Shown one piece after another: positions 1-9,643 of a stretch of 64,000 nucleotides of DNA. Source of the DNA: Xanthomonas theicola (GTDB lineage Bacteria; Pseudomonadota; Gammaproteobacteria; Xanthomonadales; Xanthomonadaceae); assembly GCF_014236795.1 (NCBI RefSeq), contig NZ_CP049017.1, positions 3,698,001 through 3,762,000 on the forward strand, in the 5' to 3' direction. Under the pieces are notes generated by a model. That model was not told the origin of the DNA. It was given only the letters and a program-made list of their open reading frames with translations, and did not search any database. Position 1 is the first letter of the stretch; every line of letters starts with the position of its first letter. Position numbers and translations under genes: made by a program.

Positions 1-725
1 TCGGCCAGGGGCCGGGCCGGGCCGTAGCCGATCGCCGCGGGCGCCACGCCGCGCCCGGCGTAGGCCCGCGCGCTGCTCTCTCCCCACAACAGATGGCGCT
101 GCGCGCGCACCGGGAAGAACTCGTCGGTCGGCAGGCCGTGCTGCACGCAGACGCTGCGCCAGCGCTCGCCGGCGGCCTGCAACGCGGCCACTGCATACAG
201 GTCGACATCGTTGTGCAGCAGCAGCGCCGCGCCTGGCGCGGCCGAGCGCAGCGTGCGCGCCCAGGCGCCGCGCCACAGGCGTTGCCGGAACACGCAGCAG
301 CGCACCAGCCAGAGCGGCGCGACGTGTGCGCGGCCGGCGCCGCGCGGCAAGCGCCACGCGCCCAGCGCGTGGCGCCAGGCCGCGGCCGCCGGCCGCGCAG
401 GCAGTTCGCCGGCGACCTGGCCGCGCAGGCGCGGATGGATCAGCACGCTGCAGGCGATGCCGCGCCGCGTCAGGTCCGCCACGCAGGGCGCCAGCGCACC
501 CCAGCCGTTGCTGCCCGGCAAGGTCGCCAGCGCCGCCCACCCGGCGAGCGGCGGCGAGCGGCGCGGCAGCCGCCAACACAGCCAGGCATCGCGCAACGCG
601 GCGAGCGCCGCGCGCAGGCCGGCGCTGCGCCCGCGCCGCGCCAGGAAGTAGACCTCGTGGCGTGCCGCCGCGGCCTCCTCGCCGTACTGCGCCAGCAGCG
701 CCTGCTGGAACTCAGGGAAGCGCAT
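1..725 (-). CDS. Glycosyltransferase-like surface polysaccharide protein, partial
   Basis: The frame opens at an ATG at 725 and stays open for 241 codons to the window edge, so the C-terminus is missing. The N-terminus reads MRFPEFQQALLAQYGEEAAA. Further in is a stretch around HGLPTDEFFPVR followed by LLWGESSARAY. This HG..tDeF.P...WG layout resembles capsule or lipopolysaccharide glycosyltransferases that handle a nucleotide-sugar donor, but I cannot name the family. It overlaps the methyltransferase stop by 14 nt and is the last visible gene of the minus-strand polysaccharide operon. The role is inferred mainly from context. Confidence 0.6.
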   Translation of the reverse strand, partial: MRFPEFQQALLAQYGEEAAAARHEVYFLARRGRSAGLRAALAALRDAWLCWRLPRRSPPLAGWAALATLPGSNGWGALAPCVADLTRRGIACSVLIHPRLRGQVAGELPARPAAAAWRHALGAWRLPRGAGRAHVAPLWLVRCCVFRQRLWRGAWARTLRSAAPGAALLLHNDVDLYAVAALQAAGERWRSVCVQHGLPTDEFFPVRAQRHLLWGESSARAYAGRGVAPAAIGYGPARPLA

Positions 726-1731
726 CGCGCTCTTCCTCCAGCACCCGCCGGCGCCCGCGCCAGCGTTGCAGCTCGCCGGGCAGGCCGCTGCCGAACATGC
801 GCACCACGGCGCGCTTGAGCAGGCGCCGCAGGCGATCGCGGGCGCGCCACGGCACGCTATCCAGGCGCGCGTCGAGCAGGCGCAGTTCCTGCGCCGTCGC
901 GGCCGCCAGCGGCGTGGCTGCGCGCGCGCGCAGCGGGCGCCGCAGCTGCGCCCACAGGTTCTCCGCCAGCGCCCCGCCGCCCGGACAGGGGCCGCAACGG
1001 ACCACCTCCAGTCCGGCCGCCAGTGCCAGGCGCTGCAGCAGCGCGGCAGAGAAATAGCTCAGGTGCGCCGGATGCACGTAGTTGCGCGAACGCCAGTCGC
1101 TCATCACGTCCGGCACCTCGATCCAGGCCTGGCCGCCAGGCGCCAGCACCCGCACCAGCGTGCCCAGGAACGCGCGCGGATCGGGCAGGTGTTCCAGCAC
1201 GTGGAACGCCACCAGTGCGTCGACGCTCGCATCGGCCAGCGCGTGCAACTGCGGCAGGAACCGCACGGCCGCCCCGTCGAGCAGGCGCGCGCGGTGCGCC
1301 AGGTCGGGCTCGCATGCCGACAGCCGCAGGTCCGCCCGGGCGGCCGCAGCGGCGCCGAGAAACGCGCCGAAGCCCGAGCCCATCTCGAACACACGGGCGC
1401 CGTGTGGCAGGTCCGGCGAGATCCGGCGCAAGCGGCGCTGTGCGAGCAGGCAATCGCCGCGCCATGCGAAGAAACGCGCCTCGCTGCGCCACGGCGCCTC
1501 CATCGGAAACAGGAGGCGGTAGTCGTGCGCGTAGAACCGCGCCAAGGCGGCATCGCTGAAGTCCGGAGCCAGGTACGCCGCCGCGCACAATCCGCACCGG
1601 CGCAGCTCCTGGCCGGCACCGAGGTAGACCTCGGGCCAGACCGAGCGCTGCGCCTGGGTGCCGCCGCAGCAGCGGCAGCGGCCGTCGTCCGGCGCCAGAT
1701 CCGCGCCGATCGGCGTCGCCTGCCTATGCAT
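712..1731 (-). CDS. Class I SAM-dependent methyltransferase with N-terminal Cys cluster
   Basis: This 339-residue protein starts at the ATG at 1731. Its first ~50 residues carry paired cysteines (CRCCGG, then CGLCAAAYL), a zinc-ribbon-like head seen in Methyltransf_13/sugar C-methyltransferase families. The SAM-binding glycine motif is VFEMGSGFGAFLG, followed by an acidic strand end and the post-motif FHVLEHLPDP. A C-terminal basic tail follows. The start overlaps the asparagine synthase stop by 8 nt and the end overlaps the next gene, so translation is coupled. It probably methylates a sugar or lipid-linked intermediate of the cluster; the substrate cannot be read from sequence. Confidence 0.85.
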   Translation of the reverse strand: MHRQATPIGADLAPDDGRCRCCGGTQAQRSVWPEVYLGAGQELRRCGLCAAAYLAPDFSDAALARFYAHDYRLLFPMEAPWRSEARFFAWRGDCLLAQRRLRRISPDLPHGARVFEMGSGFGAFLGAAAAARADLRLSACEPDLAHRARLLDGAAVRFLPQLHALADASVDALVAFHVLEHLPDPRAFLGTLVRVLAPGGQAWIEVPDVMSDWRSRNYVHPAHLSYFSAALLQRLALAAGLEVVRCGPCPGGGALAENLWAQLRRPLRARAATPLAAATAQELRLLDARLDSVPWRARDRLRRLLKRAVVRMFGSGLPGELQRWRGRRRVLEEERDALP

Positions 1732-3565
1732 AGACGCTCCGATACCACAGCGCCACCGACACCGCGAACCACAGCGTGCTGTGCGCTCGGCCCTGCGCGA
1801 GTTCGTGCCGCAAGCGGCCCAGATCGAGGAACGCGCCCAGCCCCGGCGGCAGCGAGGCCAGCGCCCGCTGCAACGGCATGCGATCGACCAGGAACTGCTC
1901 GGCGTGGCCGAACCCGGTGCTCTTGCGCTGGCCCACGATGCGCTGCGGCAGGTCCGCGGCGAACGCCTGCCGCAGCAGCGCCTTGCCGTGATAGTCGCCC
2001 ATCCGCTGCGGCGCCGGCGTGGCCAGCGCGCGCGCCACCAACCGCCAGTCCAGGTACGGCGCACGCACCTCCACCCCAGCATGCATGCTGTTGCGGTCGG
2101 TCATGCGCAGCACCATCGGCAGATTGGTCGCCAGCACATCGCCGCGCAGCCGCGCCTGCACATCGCCGCGGCGATCGGCCTGCAACGCGCGCAAGCGCGG
2201 CGCCTGGTCGTGCCACAGGCCGGCGGCCATGCAGGCCACGCTCGGCCGCTGCCGGCGCAGCAGCGCGCCGAGCTGCGGCGCCGGCAGGTCCCAGGCCAGG
2301 CGGTTGAGCAGCAGGCGCGGATCGACCGCGCCGCTGCCGAGCAGCCGCAGCAGGGTCGGCAGGCGCGCGCCGTGCACGGCGCTGCGCGCGGCCAGGGCCA
2401 GGTACACGCGCACGTAGCCGCCGAACAGTTCGTCGGCGCCCTCGCCGTTGAGCACGACCTTGAAGCCCGCCTCGCGGATCGCACGGTACATGCGGAAGCT
2501 GGCCAGGATCGACGGCGTGCAGAACGGCTCTTCCTGCGCGGCCACCAGCGCCAGCAGTTCGTCCTCGTCGGGGATCGCGTGCGCGCGGTGCAGATGATGG
2601 CGCGCGCTCTGGCCCCACTCGGCCATCAGCGCCGCGGCCGGGGCGGTCTCGTCGAACGCGGCCTGCGCGCTGTCGCGGTAGCCATAGGTGAAGGCGCCGG
2701 CGAAACAGGTGCGCGGCGCGTTGCCGGCCTGCAGGCCGATCCGGGTCAGGATCGCACTGTCCAGGCCGCCGGACAGCAGCGCCACGCTCGGCACATCCGA
2801 GCGCAGGCGCAGGCGCGTGGCGTCCTCCAGCAGCGCGCGCGCGGCGTCGGCGTCCAGCGGCTCCGCCTCGCCGGGCAACGGCCATTGGTGATAGCGGCGG
2901 CGGCGCGAGTGTCCACACGGCGAGACGCGGTAGAGCCAGCCGGGCGGCACCGCGCGGATGCCCGCGTAGAAGGTCTCGCCGCGGTGATCGGACAGGCCGG
3001 CGACCAGGAAATCGAAGATCGCGCCAGGGTGGGGGGGCGGATATCCGCCCAGCGCCGCGGCGATGGCGCCGATCTCGCTGGCCAGCAGCAATTGCCGGCC
3101 ATCGTGGTGCAGATACAGCGGCTTCACCCCGAGCCGGTCGCGGCAGTAGATCAGGTCGCCGGTCGCCTGCTCCAGCACCACCACCGCCCACATGCCGTTG
3201 CAGCGCGGGAACAACGCCTCGCCCCAGGCGCGCCAGCCATGCAGGATCACTTCGGTGTCGCTGTCGGTGCGGAAGCGGTGGCCGAGCGCCTGCAACTCGC
3301 GGCGCAGTTCCAGGAAGTTGTAGATCTCGCCGTTGAAGACCACCGCGTTGCCGCTGTCGGCGCAGCGCATCGGCTGATCGGCGGCGCTGCTCAGGTCCAG
3401 GATCGCCAGGCGGCGATGGCCGAGCGCGGTCGGCAGCGGCTGCTCCAGGCACAGCAGGCCCCGCGCATCCGGGCCGCGCCGCGCCAGCGCATCCAGCGCG
3501 CGGCCGGCGCGCGCCTGCCAGTCCGTGTCGCCAGCGAAGCTGCGCAAGGCCACTATGCCGCACAT
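1724..3565 (-). CDS. Asparagine synthase (glutamine-hydrolysing) of polysaccharide-cluster type
   Basis: This 613-residue protein starts MCGIVALRSFAG. Cys2 is the nucleophile of a class II glutamine amidotransferase domain (roughly residues 1-215). The synthetase domain contains the ATP pyrophosphatase loop LLSGGLDSAIL near residue 260. Such proteins make Asn from Asp, Gln and ATP. Copies embedded in exopolysaccharide clusters are thought to amidate sugar acids or peptides instead. Because it keeps Cys2, it differs from the lasso-cyclase homologue at 28813-30738. It lies 40 nt downstream of the flippase gene. I favour a polymer-modifying amidotransferase over a housekeeping AsnB. Confidence 0.9.
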   Translation of the reverse strand: MCGIVALRSFAGDTDWQARAGRALDALARRGPDARGLLCLEQPLPTALGHRRLAILDLSSAADQPMRCADSGNAVVFNGEIYNFLELRRELQALGHRFRTDSDTEVILHGWRAWGEALFPRCNGMWAVVVLEQATGDLIYCRDRLGVKPLYLHHDGRQLLLASEIGAIAAALGGYPPPHPGAIFDFLVAGLSDHRGETFYAGIRAVPPGWLYRVSPCGHSRRRRYHQWPLPGEAEPLDADAARALLEDATRLRLRSDVPSVALLSGGLDSAILTRIGLQAGNAPRTCFAGAFTYGYRDSAQAAFDETAPAAALMAEWGQSARHHLHRAHAIPDEDELLALVAAQEEPFCTPSILASFRMYRAIREAGFKVVLNGEGADELFGGYVRVYLALAARSAVHGARLPTLLRLLGSGAVDPRLLLNRLAWDLPAPQLGALLRRQRPSVACMAAGLWHDQAPRLRALQADRRGDVQARLRGDVLATNLPMVLRMTDRNSMHAGVEVRAPYLDWRLVARALATPAPQRMGDYHGKALLRQAFAADLPQRIVGQRKSTGFGHAEQFLVDRMPLQRALASLPPGLGAFLDLGRLRHELAQGRAHSTLWFAVSVALWYRSVYA

Positions 3566-3605
3566 GATCGCCTCCCGCGGGGCGCGGATCGCGCTGTCTC
3601 GCCGC

Positions 3606-4952
3606 TCATCGCGCGTGGGCCGCCGTGCGTTCCCGCAGCAAGCCGCGCTGCCGCCATGCGAACCAGGCCGCCGGCGGCAGCAACGCCGCCGAGACCATCC
3701 AGGCGCCGGTGCCAAGCCACGGCGCCGAGGCCAGCAGGGCCGACGCCACGGCGGCGTGGCCGCCGGGATTCAGCCGTATGCCGCACAGGCGCAGGCTGGC
3801 CGCGGCGATCGCCAGCAGGCACAGCAGCCGCGCCCACAACAGCACCTGCGGGGCCGACTGCGCAGCCGCGGCGAGTTGCAGCAGGGCGCTGCACGACAGG
3901 CCGCACAGCAACAGCCACAGCAGCGCGCGTTCGCGATGGCGCCCGATCAACAGCGCCGACAGCACCCCGCTGAGCAACGACACCGCACCCGCGGCCAGGA
4001 CCGGCATGGCCCACGGCAACCAGGCGCGCACGGCGCCATCCCAGCCAGCCGCGGCCAGCAGCAGGGCGTGCGCGCCGAGCGCCGACAGGCCCAGCACCAG
4101 CGAGGCCAGCCCGCGGGTCCAGCGCTCGCCCAGTTCGGTCCCCGCCTCGGCCAGCAGCAGCCGGTTGAACTGGTTGAACACGCCGCTGGCGCCGCTGAGC
4201 GCGTAGCCCAGGATCAGATAGCCCGGCAGGACCGCCGGTGCGATCGATGCCAGCAGCACCGGTGTCAGCCGGTCGTGCAGCAGGCCCGCGATCCCCAGCA
4301 GCGACAGGTGCAGCGCCGCGCCGATCAGGCGCCGGCCGCCGCCGCGACGCGGTGCCAGCAGGCGCAACGGGCCGCCGAACGCCGCCACGTTGACCAGCGC
4401 CTGCACCAGGTAGCCGATGCTCACCGCCAAGCCGGCGACACCGCCGCTGCCGCTGCCGGACGTCGCGCGCAAGGCCAGCCAGGCCACGATCGCCACCGGC
4501 ATGGCGATCTGCTGGACCAGGAACCCCAGCATCCGCCGGCCTTGCGCGAGCAGCGGCGCCGAGTAGCCGACCAGGCCGAACACGGTGGCCGGCAGCGCCG
4601 CCACCAGATACGCGAACCCGTCGCCGTGCCCGGCCGTGCGCCGCCACGCGGCGGCCAACAGCAGCAGGTCCAGCAGTACGGTCGCGCACAGCCGATGGCC
4701 CAGCGCCTGCCGCCAGCGGGTGGCCCAGCCCGCGGCGGCCGGATCCTCGCGCAGGAACAGCGAGCCGTAGCCCAGGTCGGCGAGGAACAGTACCGTCGGC
4801 AACGCCAGATGCGCCAGTCCCACCTCGCCGTAGCCGTGCAGGCCGAACTGGCGCAGCAGCAGCCATTGCAACAGCAGCGTGCAGCCCTGGCCGAGCGTAT
4901 ACAGCACCGCGCCCGCGACGAACCCCGTGCGCAGGCGCCGGGCCGCGGTCAC
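3606..4952 (-). CDS. Polytopic oligosaccharide flippase-like membrane protein
   Basis: The frame gives about 448 residues from a GTG at 4952. It is strongly hydrophobic throughout, with around 12 predicted membrane segments, and shows the MOP/Wzx-like pattern of short basic loops such as RRLRTGFVAGAVLYTLGQG at the first helix. An earlier GTG (5039) and a TTG (5051) are also in frame. I chose 4952 because only Arg/Ala-rich non-membrane sequence precedes it. It likely moves a lipid-linked glycan across the inner membrane. A second flippase-like protein is encoded at 8386-9630, so one cluster has two different flippases. Confidence 0.75.
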   Translation of the reverse strand: MTAARRLRTGFVAGAVLYTLGQGCTLLLQWLLLRQFGLHGYGEVGLAHLALPTVLFLADLGYGSLFLREDPAAAGWATRWRQALGHRLCATVLLDLLLLAAAWRRTAGHGDGFAYLVAALPATVFGLVGYSAPLLAQGRRMLGFLVQQIAMPVAIVAWLALRATSGSGSGGVAGLAVSIGYLVQALVNVAAFGGPLRLLAPRRGGGRRLIGAALHLSLLGIAGLLHDRLTPVLLASIAPAVLPGYLILGYALSGASGVFNQFNRLLLAEAGTELGERWTRGLASLVLGLSALGAHALLLAAAGWDGAVRAWLPWAMPVLAAGAVSLLSGVLSALLIGRHRERALLWLLLCGLSCSALLQLAAAAQSAPQVLLWARLLCLLAIAAASLRLCGIRLNPGGHAAVASALLASAPWLGTGAWMVSAALLPPAAWFAWRQRGLLRERTAAHAR

Positions 4953-5175
4953 GGACGGGCGCAGGTCGCCGTGGCCGGAACATGCGGCGCGAACGCGTGC
5001 CGCGCGCGCCGCGCTCGTCCGCCGCGCCGCGGCGCGCACCCCGCCCGGCAACGGCGATGGGCGAATGGGCGGCGTTGGATCGGCGTCGGGGGCAAGCGGA
5101 GATCGCGCGATGGGCGGGAACCGGCAGTATCGCGGCTTCCTCTCGGCCAGCGCAATGCCGCAGGCACGGTCGCGA

Positions 5176-6015
5176 TCACCACGGATAGGGCGGGTCGCAC
5201 TTGCTCAGCGCCAGATGCAAAAAGCGCCGCGGCTGGCTGCCGGCGGCGAACGCTTCGCCATTGTGCAGCAGGCCGTGGACATTGAGCAGCCCGACCCCGA
5301 GGTTGGCGCGCGGCGGCGCCCGCAGCAGCGGCCGGACCTGCTCCGGAATGGCCCATCTCCCGTCGCGCAGCCGCGCGCCGGATTGCGGCCGATACAAGCG
5401 GAACTCGCCGCCGCGACCACCGCCGTGGCGGACCGGTCGTTGAAATACACCAGGTCGACGATGATCCGGTCCGGGGTGTCGCGGTGCGCCGGTTGCGCAT
5501 CGCCGTCCCACGCGCTGGCGATGGCGCAGCCGTCAAGGAAGAAGCGCCCGCGCAGGCGGCGATGCCGCGATATGCGAACCGGTCCAGGCGCGGCCCCGGG
5601 ATGGCGCGCGGCGCGCGCCAACGCCGCACCCAGTGGCCGCTGCCGACGCAGATAGGCGCTGTCCGGATGGGGCGCGAGCGACGCCGGGCGCCATTTCGAC
5701 AGCGCGCGCAGGGACGGCGCGAACACATCGAGCAGGAACTCGGCGTAGGCGCGCGAATGCGACCGGGGCCATGCCGTCGCGCCACACCGGCGTCGCCGCC
5801 AGGAAGCGGCGGTAGCCCTCCATGCCGGGTTCGAGGTCGCTGCGGCCGCCAGCCAACCGCGCCACCTCCGGAGCGGCGAATGCATCGCGGCCGGGAAAGC
5901 TGTCGCGCAAGGCAGCGAAGCGCGGCGGCTCCAGGAAGCCGTCCTTGACGAAATGCGCGACCGGCTCCGCCACCAGGTCGGCACCGGCGAGATTGACCAG
6001 GTCCCGCGCGCTCAC
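5176..6015 (-). pseudogene. Frameshifted 2OG-Fe(II) oxygenase-like gene
   Basis: The remnant begins at a GTG (6015) overlapping the epimerase stop as GTGA and ends at 5176. Coding sense passes through all three minus frames. LVNLAGADLVAEPVAHFVKD is in one frame until about 5765; RAYAEFLLDVFAPSLRALSK follows in a second; RLDRFAYRGIAACAG is in a third; RIIVDLVYFNDRS and GGEFRLYRP come later. At least four small indels are needed. The HRDTPD...VYFND...GGEFRLYRP order and a later H near NVHGLLHNGE resemble a prolyl-hydroxylase-type dioxygenase. Overlapping neighbours show it was once part of the operon. Sequencing error is possible but flanking genes are clean. Confidence 0.7.
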
Positions 6016-6962
6016 GGCCGCGCGGTGCCCGCCTGTTCCGGGAACAGGGTGCGCCGCAGCGCCTGGCGCAGGTCCCAGCGGGCACGCCAACCGAGCAAGG
6101 CCGCCGCCTTGGCCGGATCGCCGAGTTGATGCGCGCGATCGAGCGCGCGGCGGCGCAGCGGATCCACTTGCACGCGCACCCGGCGCCCGAGCAGATCGCC
6201 GATTTCGGCAACCAGTTCGGCAACCGAGCACTCCACGCCGGAGCACAGGTTGAACACGTCGAAGGCCGGCGCCGGGCGCGCGTCGTCGAGCAGCGCCAGC
6301 AGGCCCGCGGCGGCATCGTCGGCATGCAGGTAGTCACGGCGCGGCTGCAGATTGCCCAGCCGGACCACCGGCGCCGCCGCCGGATCGGCGCGCAGCTGCG
6401 CCAGCACCTCGGGAATCAGGTGCGCATTCGGGTCGTCGTGGGCGATGCTGTTGAACAGCCGCGCCACGCGCCCGCGACGGCCAGCGCCGCGTTCGCACCA
6501 CAGCCGCAGCTGGCCCTCGTTGCACAGCTTGGACAAGGCGTAGTTGTCGCGCGCCTCGGTGGGGCTGCCGGCTTCGCTCAAGGCCGCCGCCGCCCACGCA
6601 TAGACCGCGCCGCTGGAGGCGAGCACCACCTGCTCCAGCGCGGTCTCCGCGGCCGCGTGCAGCACGCTTTCGGTACCGACCACGTTCACCTGCAGGCAGT
6701 GCATGCGCTGCGATTCGCAGGTCGGGATATGGTGCACGGCCGCCAGGTGCAGCAGCGCATCGGCACGGAAATCGCGCAGCAACGCTGCCACCGCCGCGGT
6801 ATCGCGCACGTCGGCGATCGCAGCCGCACTCAGCCCGTCCGGCAGGGCCATGCCACTGGACAGATCGTCCAGGCCCGCCACCGCATCGCCGCGGCGCAGC
6901 AGCGCGGCGGCCACCCGGCGCCCGATCATGCCGGCGGCGCCGGTGACCAGGACCCGCCTCAT
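6012..6962 (-). CDS. NAD-dependent epimerase/dehydratase (extended SDR)
   Basis: This 316-residue protein starts at the ATG at 6962 with MRRVLVTGAAGMIGRR, a Rossmann GxxGxxG dinucleotide site. The extended-SDR core follows: LLHLAAVHH, VLASSGAVY, the catalytic pair in NYALSKL, and substrate-domain sequence RDYLHADDAA. It likely epimerises or dehydrates a nucleotide-activated sugar for the polymer made by the cluster. The start overlaps the stop of the Wzz-like gene (ATGA), and the stop overlaps the broken oxygenase gene, so all three were co-translated. The exact sugar is not predictable. Confidence 0.88.
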   Translation of the reverse strand: MRRVLVTGAAGMIGRRVAAALLRRGDAVAGLDDLSSGMALPDGLSAAAIADVRDTAAVAALLRDFRADALLHLAAVHHIPTCESQRMHCLQVNVVGTESVLHAAAETALEQVVLASSGAVYAWAAAALSEAGSPTEARDNYALSKLCNEGQLRLWCERGAGRRGRVARLFNSIAHDDPNAHLIPEVLAQLRADPAAAPVVRLGNLQPRRDYLHADDAAAGLLALLDDARPAPAFDVFNLCSGVECSVAELVAEIGDLLGRRVRVQVDPLRRRALDRAHQLGDPAKAAALLGWRARWDLRQALRRTLFPEQAGTARP

Positions 6963-8230
6963 CCGCGCTGCGGCCCTGGCGCAGCGGGCACCGGCCGCAG
7001 CAGCCGGCTGCGCAGCCCGGCCGGCAGCCAGGCGAACAGCGGATCGCGCTGTGCGGACCATTGCTCGCCGGTCTCGCCCAGGCGCCGCATCGCCACGTAC
7101 AGCGCCAGCGCCAGCGACAGCGCCAGCAGCGCGCCGGCGAACGCCACCGCCGCGACCAGCAACGGACGCCGCGACGGCACTGGCGACGCCGACAGCGCCG
7201 GCACCGCCTTGTAGCGGACCTGCTGCACGCGCCAGCGCTGCTGCGCCAGATTCAACTCGAGCTCGCGCGCGACCTGCCGCTGCGCCGACGATCCCGCGGC
7301 GGCATCGGCGAACAGCGCGCGCCTGCGCGCCTGCAGCAAGTCGGCCAAGGCCGAACCCGAATGCAGCGCGCGCGCCTGCGGATCGATCCGGTCGAGGAAG
7401 CGCTGTCTCCAGTCCAGTTGCTCGAGCTCGCGCTGCGCCTGGCGCAGATTCGCGCGGGTTTCGGTGATGGTGGCCTGCAACGCCACGATTTGCGCCAGCG
7501 GCGACAGGTACTTGCCGCCGCCGTCGCCGACCGACACCACGGTATTGACCTCGCTGCGCCGCAGCTGCGGATACTGCTCCAGCAGCTTCTGCATCTCGGC
7601 CGCCTGCTGCGTGCTCTGCTCGATGGCGAACTGCTGCTCGATCTGCGCAATCTGCAGCTGCGGCCGCTTCTCCAGCGTCTGCTGGCGCAGCGCGTCCAGG
7701 TAGTCGCGCAGGCCGCGCCACAGCATGACCTGGCGGACATGCCGCGCGATCGCCTGCAACTGCTGCGCGGCCGCGGCGTCGTCGCGCGCGTTGAGCGACA
7801 CCTGCAACCCCAGCGCGCCCACGGTCTTGGGGTCGATGTTGACCTGCTGGCGGATATCCTCGCGTTCGACCGTGCTGCGGTAGCTGATCCGCGTCTCCCA
7901 GTACCGCGGCTGCAGGAACTGCTGCTGCAGCCGCTCGCGCTGCGCGGCCGGCAGCGCCGCGCCGGCCAGCGAATCGGCCACCAGATCCCGATCCGACAGC
8001 ATCGGCTGCAATTGGCGCCATTGCTCCAGCGGCATCTGCGGCACTTCCAGCAGCGCGGTGACGCTGTACGCCGGGCGCAGCCAGGCCAGCACGCCGGCCA
8101 TCGCCGCGACCGACAACGCCAGCGGGATCAGCAAGCGGCCGAACTGGCGGTAGAAACGCAACACGCCGAGCAGCAGGTCGCCCAGCGACGCGTCGTCGCT
8201 GCGGTCACGCACATCGTCTAAGCCTGGCAT
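6959..8230 (-). CDS. Wzz-like polysaccharide co-polymerase / chain-length protein
   Basis: This 423-residue protein has a short cytoplasmic head, an N-terminal membrane segment (LLIPLALSVAAMAGVLAW), a long periplasmic region rich in Gln, Leu and Arg heptads (coiled coil, about residues 70-340) and a second membrane segment (LLVAAVAFAGALLALSLALA). This two-helix topology with a periplasmic coiled coil is typical of Wzz/co-polymerase proteins that set glycan chain length. There is no C-terminal tyrosine kinase domain. It overlaps the epimerase by 4 nt. Its start is separated from the upstream flippase stop by 155 nt in which I see no gene. Confidence 0.8.
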   Translation of the reverse strand: MPGLDDVRDRSDDASLGDLLLGVLRFYRQFGRLLIPLALSVAAMAGVLAWLRPAYSVTALLEVPQMPLEQWRQLQPMLSDRDLVADSLAGAALPAAQRERLQQQFLQPRYWETRISYRSTVEREDIRQQVNIDPKTVGALGLQVSLNARDDAAAAQQLQAIARHVRQVMLWRGLRDYLDALRQQTLEKRPQLQIAQIEQQFAIEQSTQQAAEMQKLLEQYPQLRRSEVNTVVSVGDGGGKYLSPLAQIVALQATITETRANLRQAQRELEQLDWRQRFLDRIDPQARALHSGSALADLLQARRRALFADAAAGSSAQRQVARELELNLAQQRWRVQQVRYKAVPALSASPVPSRRPLLVAAVAFAGALLALSLALALYVAMRRLGETGEQWSAQRDPLFAWLPAGLRSRLLRPVPAAPGPQRG

Positions 8231-8385
8231 CGGAGCAGTCGCCGTTGTTCAAGTGCAAGTGCAAGGTGGAGCGCCCATCCGGCACGCTGCCGGGATCCGC
8301 GACGGGACCGCATCCGGCCACGCCGGCGAGCGGATGCGCCGGCACTGTGCCACAGGCGCCGCGAGCGCGGCAATGCGGTCGGGCG

Positions 8386-9630
8386 TCAACGCGGGCTGCG
8401 CTGCGCGCTGCGCAGTCCCAGCCACAACGTCGCGCCCAGCACCGCCTCGGTCGCGATCGCCGCGGCGGCGGCGCCATGCGTCCCGTAGCGCGGCGCCAAC
8501 GCCAGGTTGAGCGCCAGATTGGTGGCCGCCGCCAGGCTCGCGCCGAGCACGTACCAGCGCTCGCGGTCCAGCGCGATCGCGGCCTGGGTCAACACATAGT
8601 TGGGCAGCACGAACACGAAGGCGGCGAACAGCCAGGCGACCAGCGCACCGGCCAGCGGCTGGTACGCCGCGCCGTACAGCACGCCGATCGCCCACGGCCC
8701 CAGGCATGCGCCGCACAGCGCCAGCAACGCGCCCGCGATGGCGGCGACCAGCAAGGTGCGGCCTTGCAGGCGCCGCGCGGCGGCGGCGTCGCCGCGCGTC
8801 AGCCGCAGCCGGCGGAAGAAGCACAGCGCCAGCGGCGCGACCAGCAGCAGCACGCCGTCGAACAAGCGATACGCCGCGGCGTACTGGCCCACCTCGGCCG
8901 GCGCCACGACGCGATGCAGGATCACGATGTCGCTGCGCCGGTACAGGCAGGTCGCCAGATCGATCCACAGGAAGCCGGCCGCGGCGCGATAGACCGGCGC
9001 CTGCGGCCGCCACTGCGGCCGGTCGCGCAGGTCCTGGCGCAGCAGCGCGTAGGCCAGCAACAGGCCCAGCCCCCAGGCGCCGAACACCACGCCCGGCGCC
9101 GCGCCCAGCAGCAGCACCGCGGCGACGATCGACAGCGCACTGAGCGCGCGCGCGCCGGCCTGCCAGCGCGCCTCGCGCCGCCATTGGCCCGCCCCCTTCA
9201 GCTGCGCCGAGACCAGTTGCGACAGGGTCACCGCAGCGAAGCACAGCACCGCCCAGGGCAGCGCCGGATCGCCGTAGAACGGCGCCAGCGCGCCGCTCGC
9301 GCCGACCAGCAGCAGCGTGACCAGCAGCAGGTGGCCGCGCGCCAGCCCGGGCAGCGCCGCGTCGAACGCGGCCAGCCCCGGACTGGGGGCAACCCGTTCG
9401 CGCAGCACCAGAGTGCGCAGCCCGGCGTCCTGCGCCAGCGCCAGCAGCGTGGCCACGCTCAGCAGATAGGCGTAGCGGCCGAACCCGGCCGGCTGCATGC
9501 CGCGCGCCAGCCACACCGACAGGCCCAGCGACACCGCCGCGGCGAACAGGATCGACAGCCACTGCGCCGACAGCGCCCCGGCGCCTGCGCGCCAACCCGG
9601 TGGAATCGCCCAGGTCATCGGCGCCTCCAT
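8386..9630 (-). CDS. Oligosaccharide flippase family membrane protein
   Basis: About 414 residues, from the ATG at 9630 (MEAPMTW; a second ATG at 9618 is equally possible). There are 12-14 hydrophobic segments from residue ~20. The N-terminal stretch SVWLARGMQPAGFGRYAYLL matches the start of polysaccharide transporter proteins, where LA..LGp..FG.ya..l is common. It would translocate undecaprenyl-linked repeats. It lies 13 nt downstream of the ABC exporter gene. It is not a recent copy of the flippase at 3606-4952, as the two share only general fold-level character. Confidence 0.85.
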   Translation of the reverse strand: MEAPMTWAIPPGWRAGAGALSAQWLSILFAAAVSLGLSVWLARGMQPAGFGRYAYLLSVATLLALAQDAGLRTLVLRERVAPSPGLAAFDAALPGLARGHLLLVTLLLVGASGALAPFYGDPALPWAVLCFAAVTLSQLVSAQLKGAGQWRREARWQAGARALSALSIVAAVLLLGAAPGVVFGAWGLGLLLAYALLRQDLRDRPQWRPQAPVYRAAAGFLWIDLATCLYRRSDIVILHRVVAPAEVGQYAAAYRLFDGVLLLVAPLALCFFRRLRLTRGDAAAARRLQGRTLLVAAIAGALLALCGACLGPWAIGVLYGAAYQPLAGALVAWLFAAFVFVLPNYVLTQAAIALDRERWYVLGASLAAATNLALNLALAPRYGTHGAAAAAIATEAVLGATLWLGLRSAQRSPR

Positions 9631-9643
9631 CCGCGCCGACGGT

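Noticed and set aside
93..1057. Long plus-strand open frames over the first kilobases
   Set aside because: They are Arg/Ala/Pro-rich shadows opposite the minus-strand glycosyltransferase and methyltransferase genes and contain no recognisable domain.
1724..3565. Second lasso cyclase next to the B2 peptidase
   Set aside because: It keeps the N-terminal Cys of a glutamine-dependent asparagine synthase and is separated from the B2 gene by glycan genes, so an amidotransferase role is more likely.
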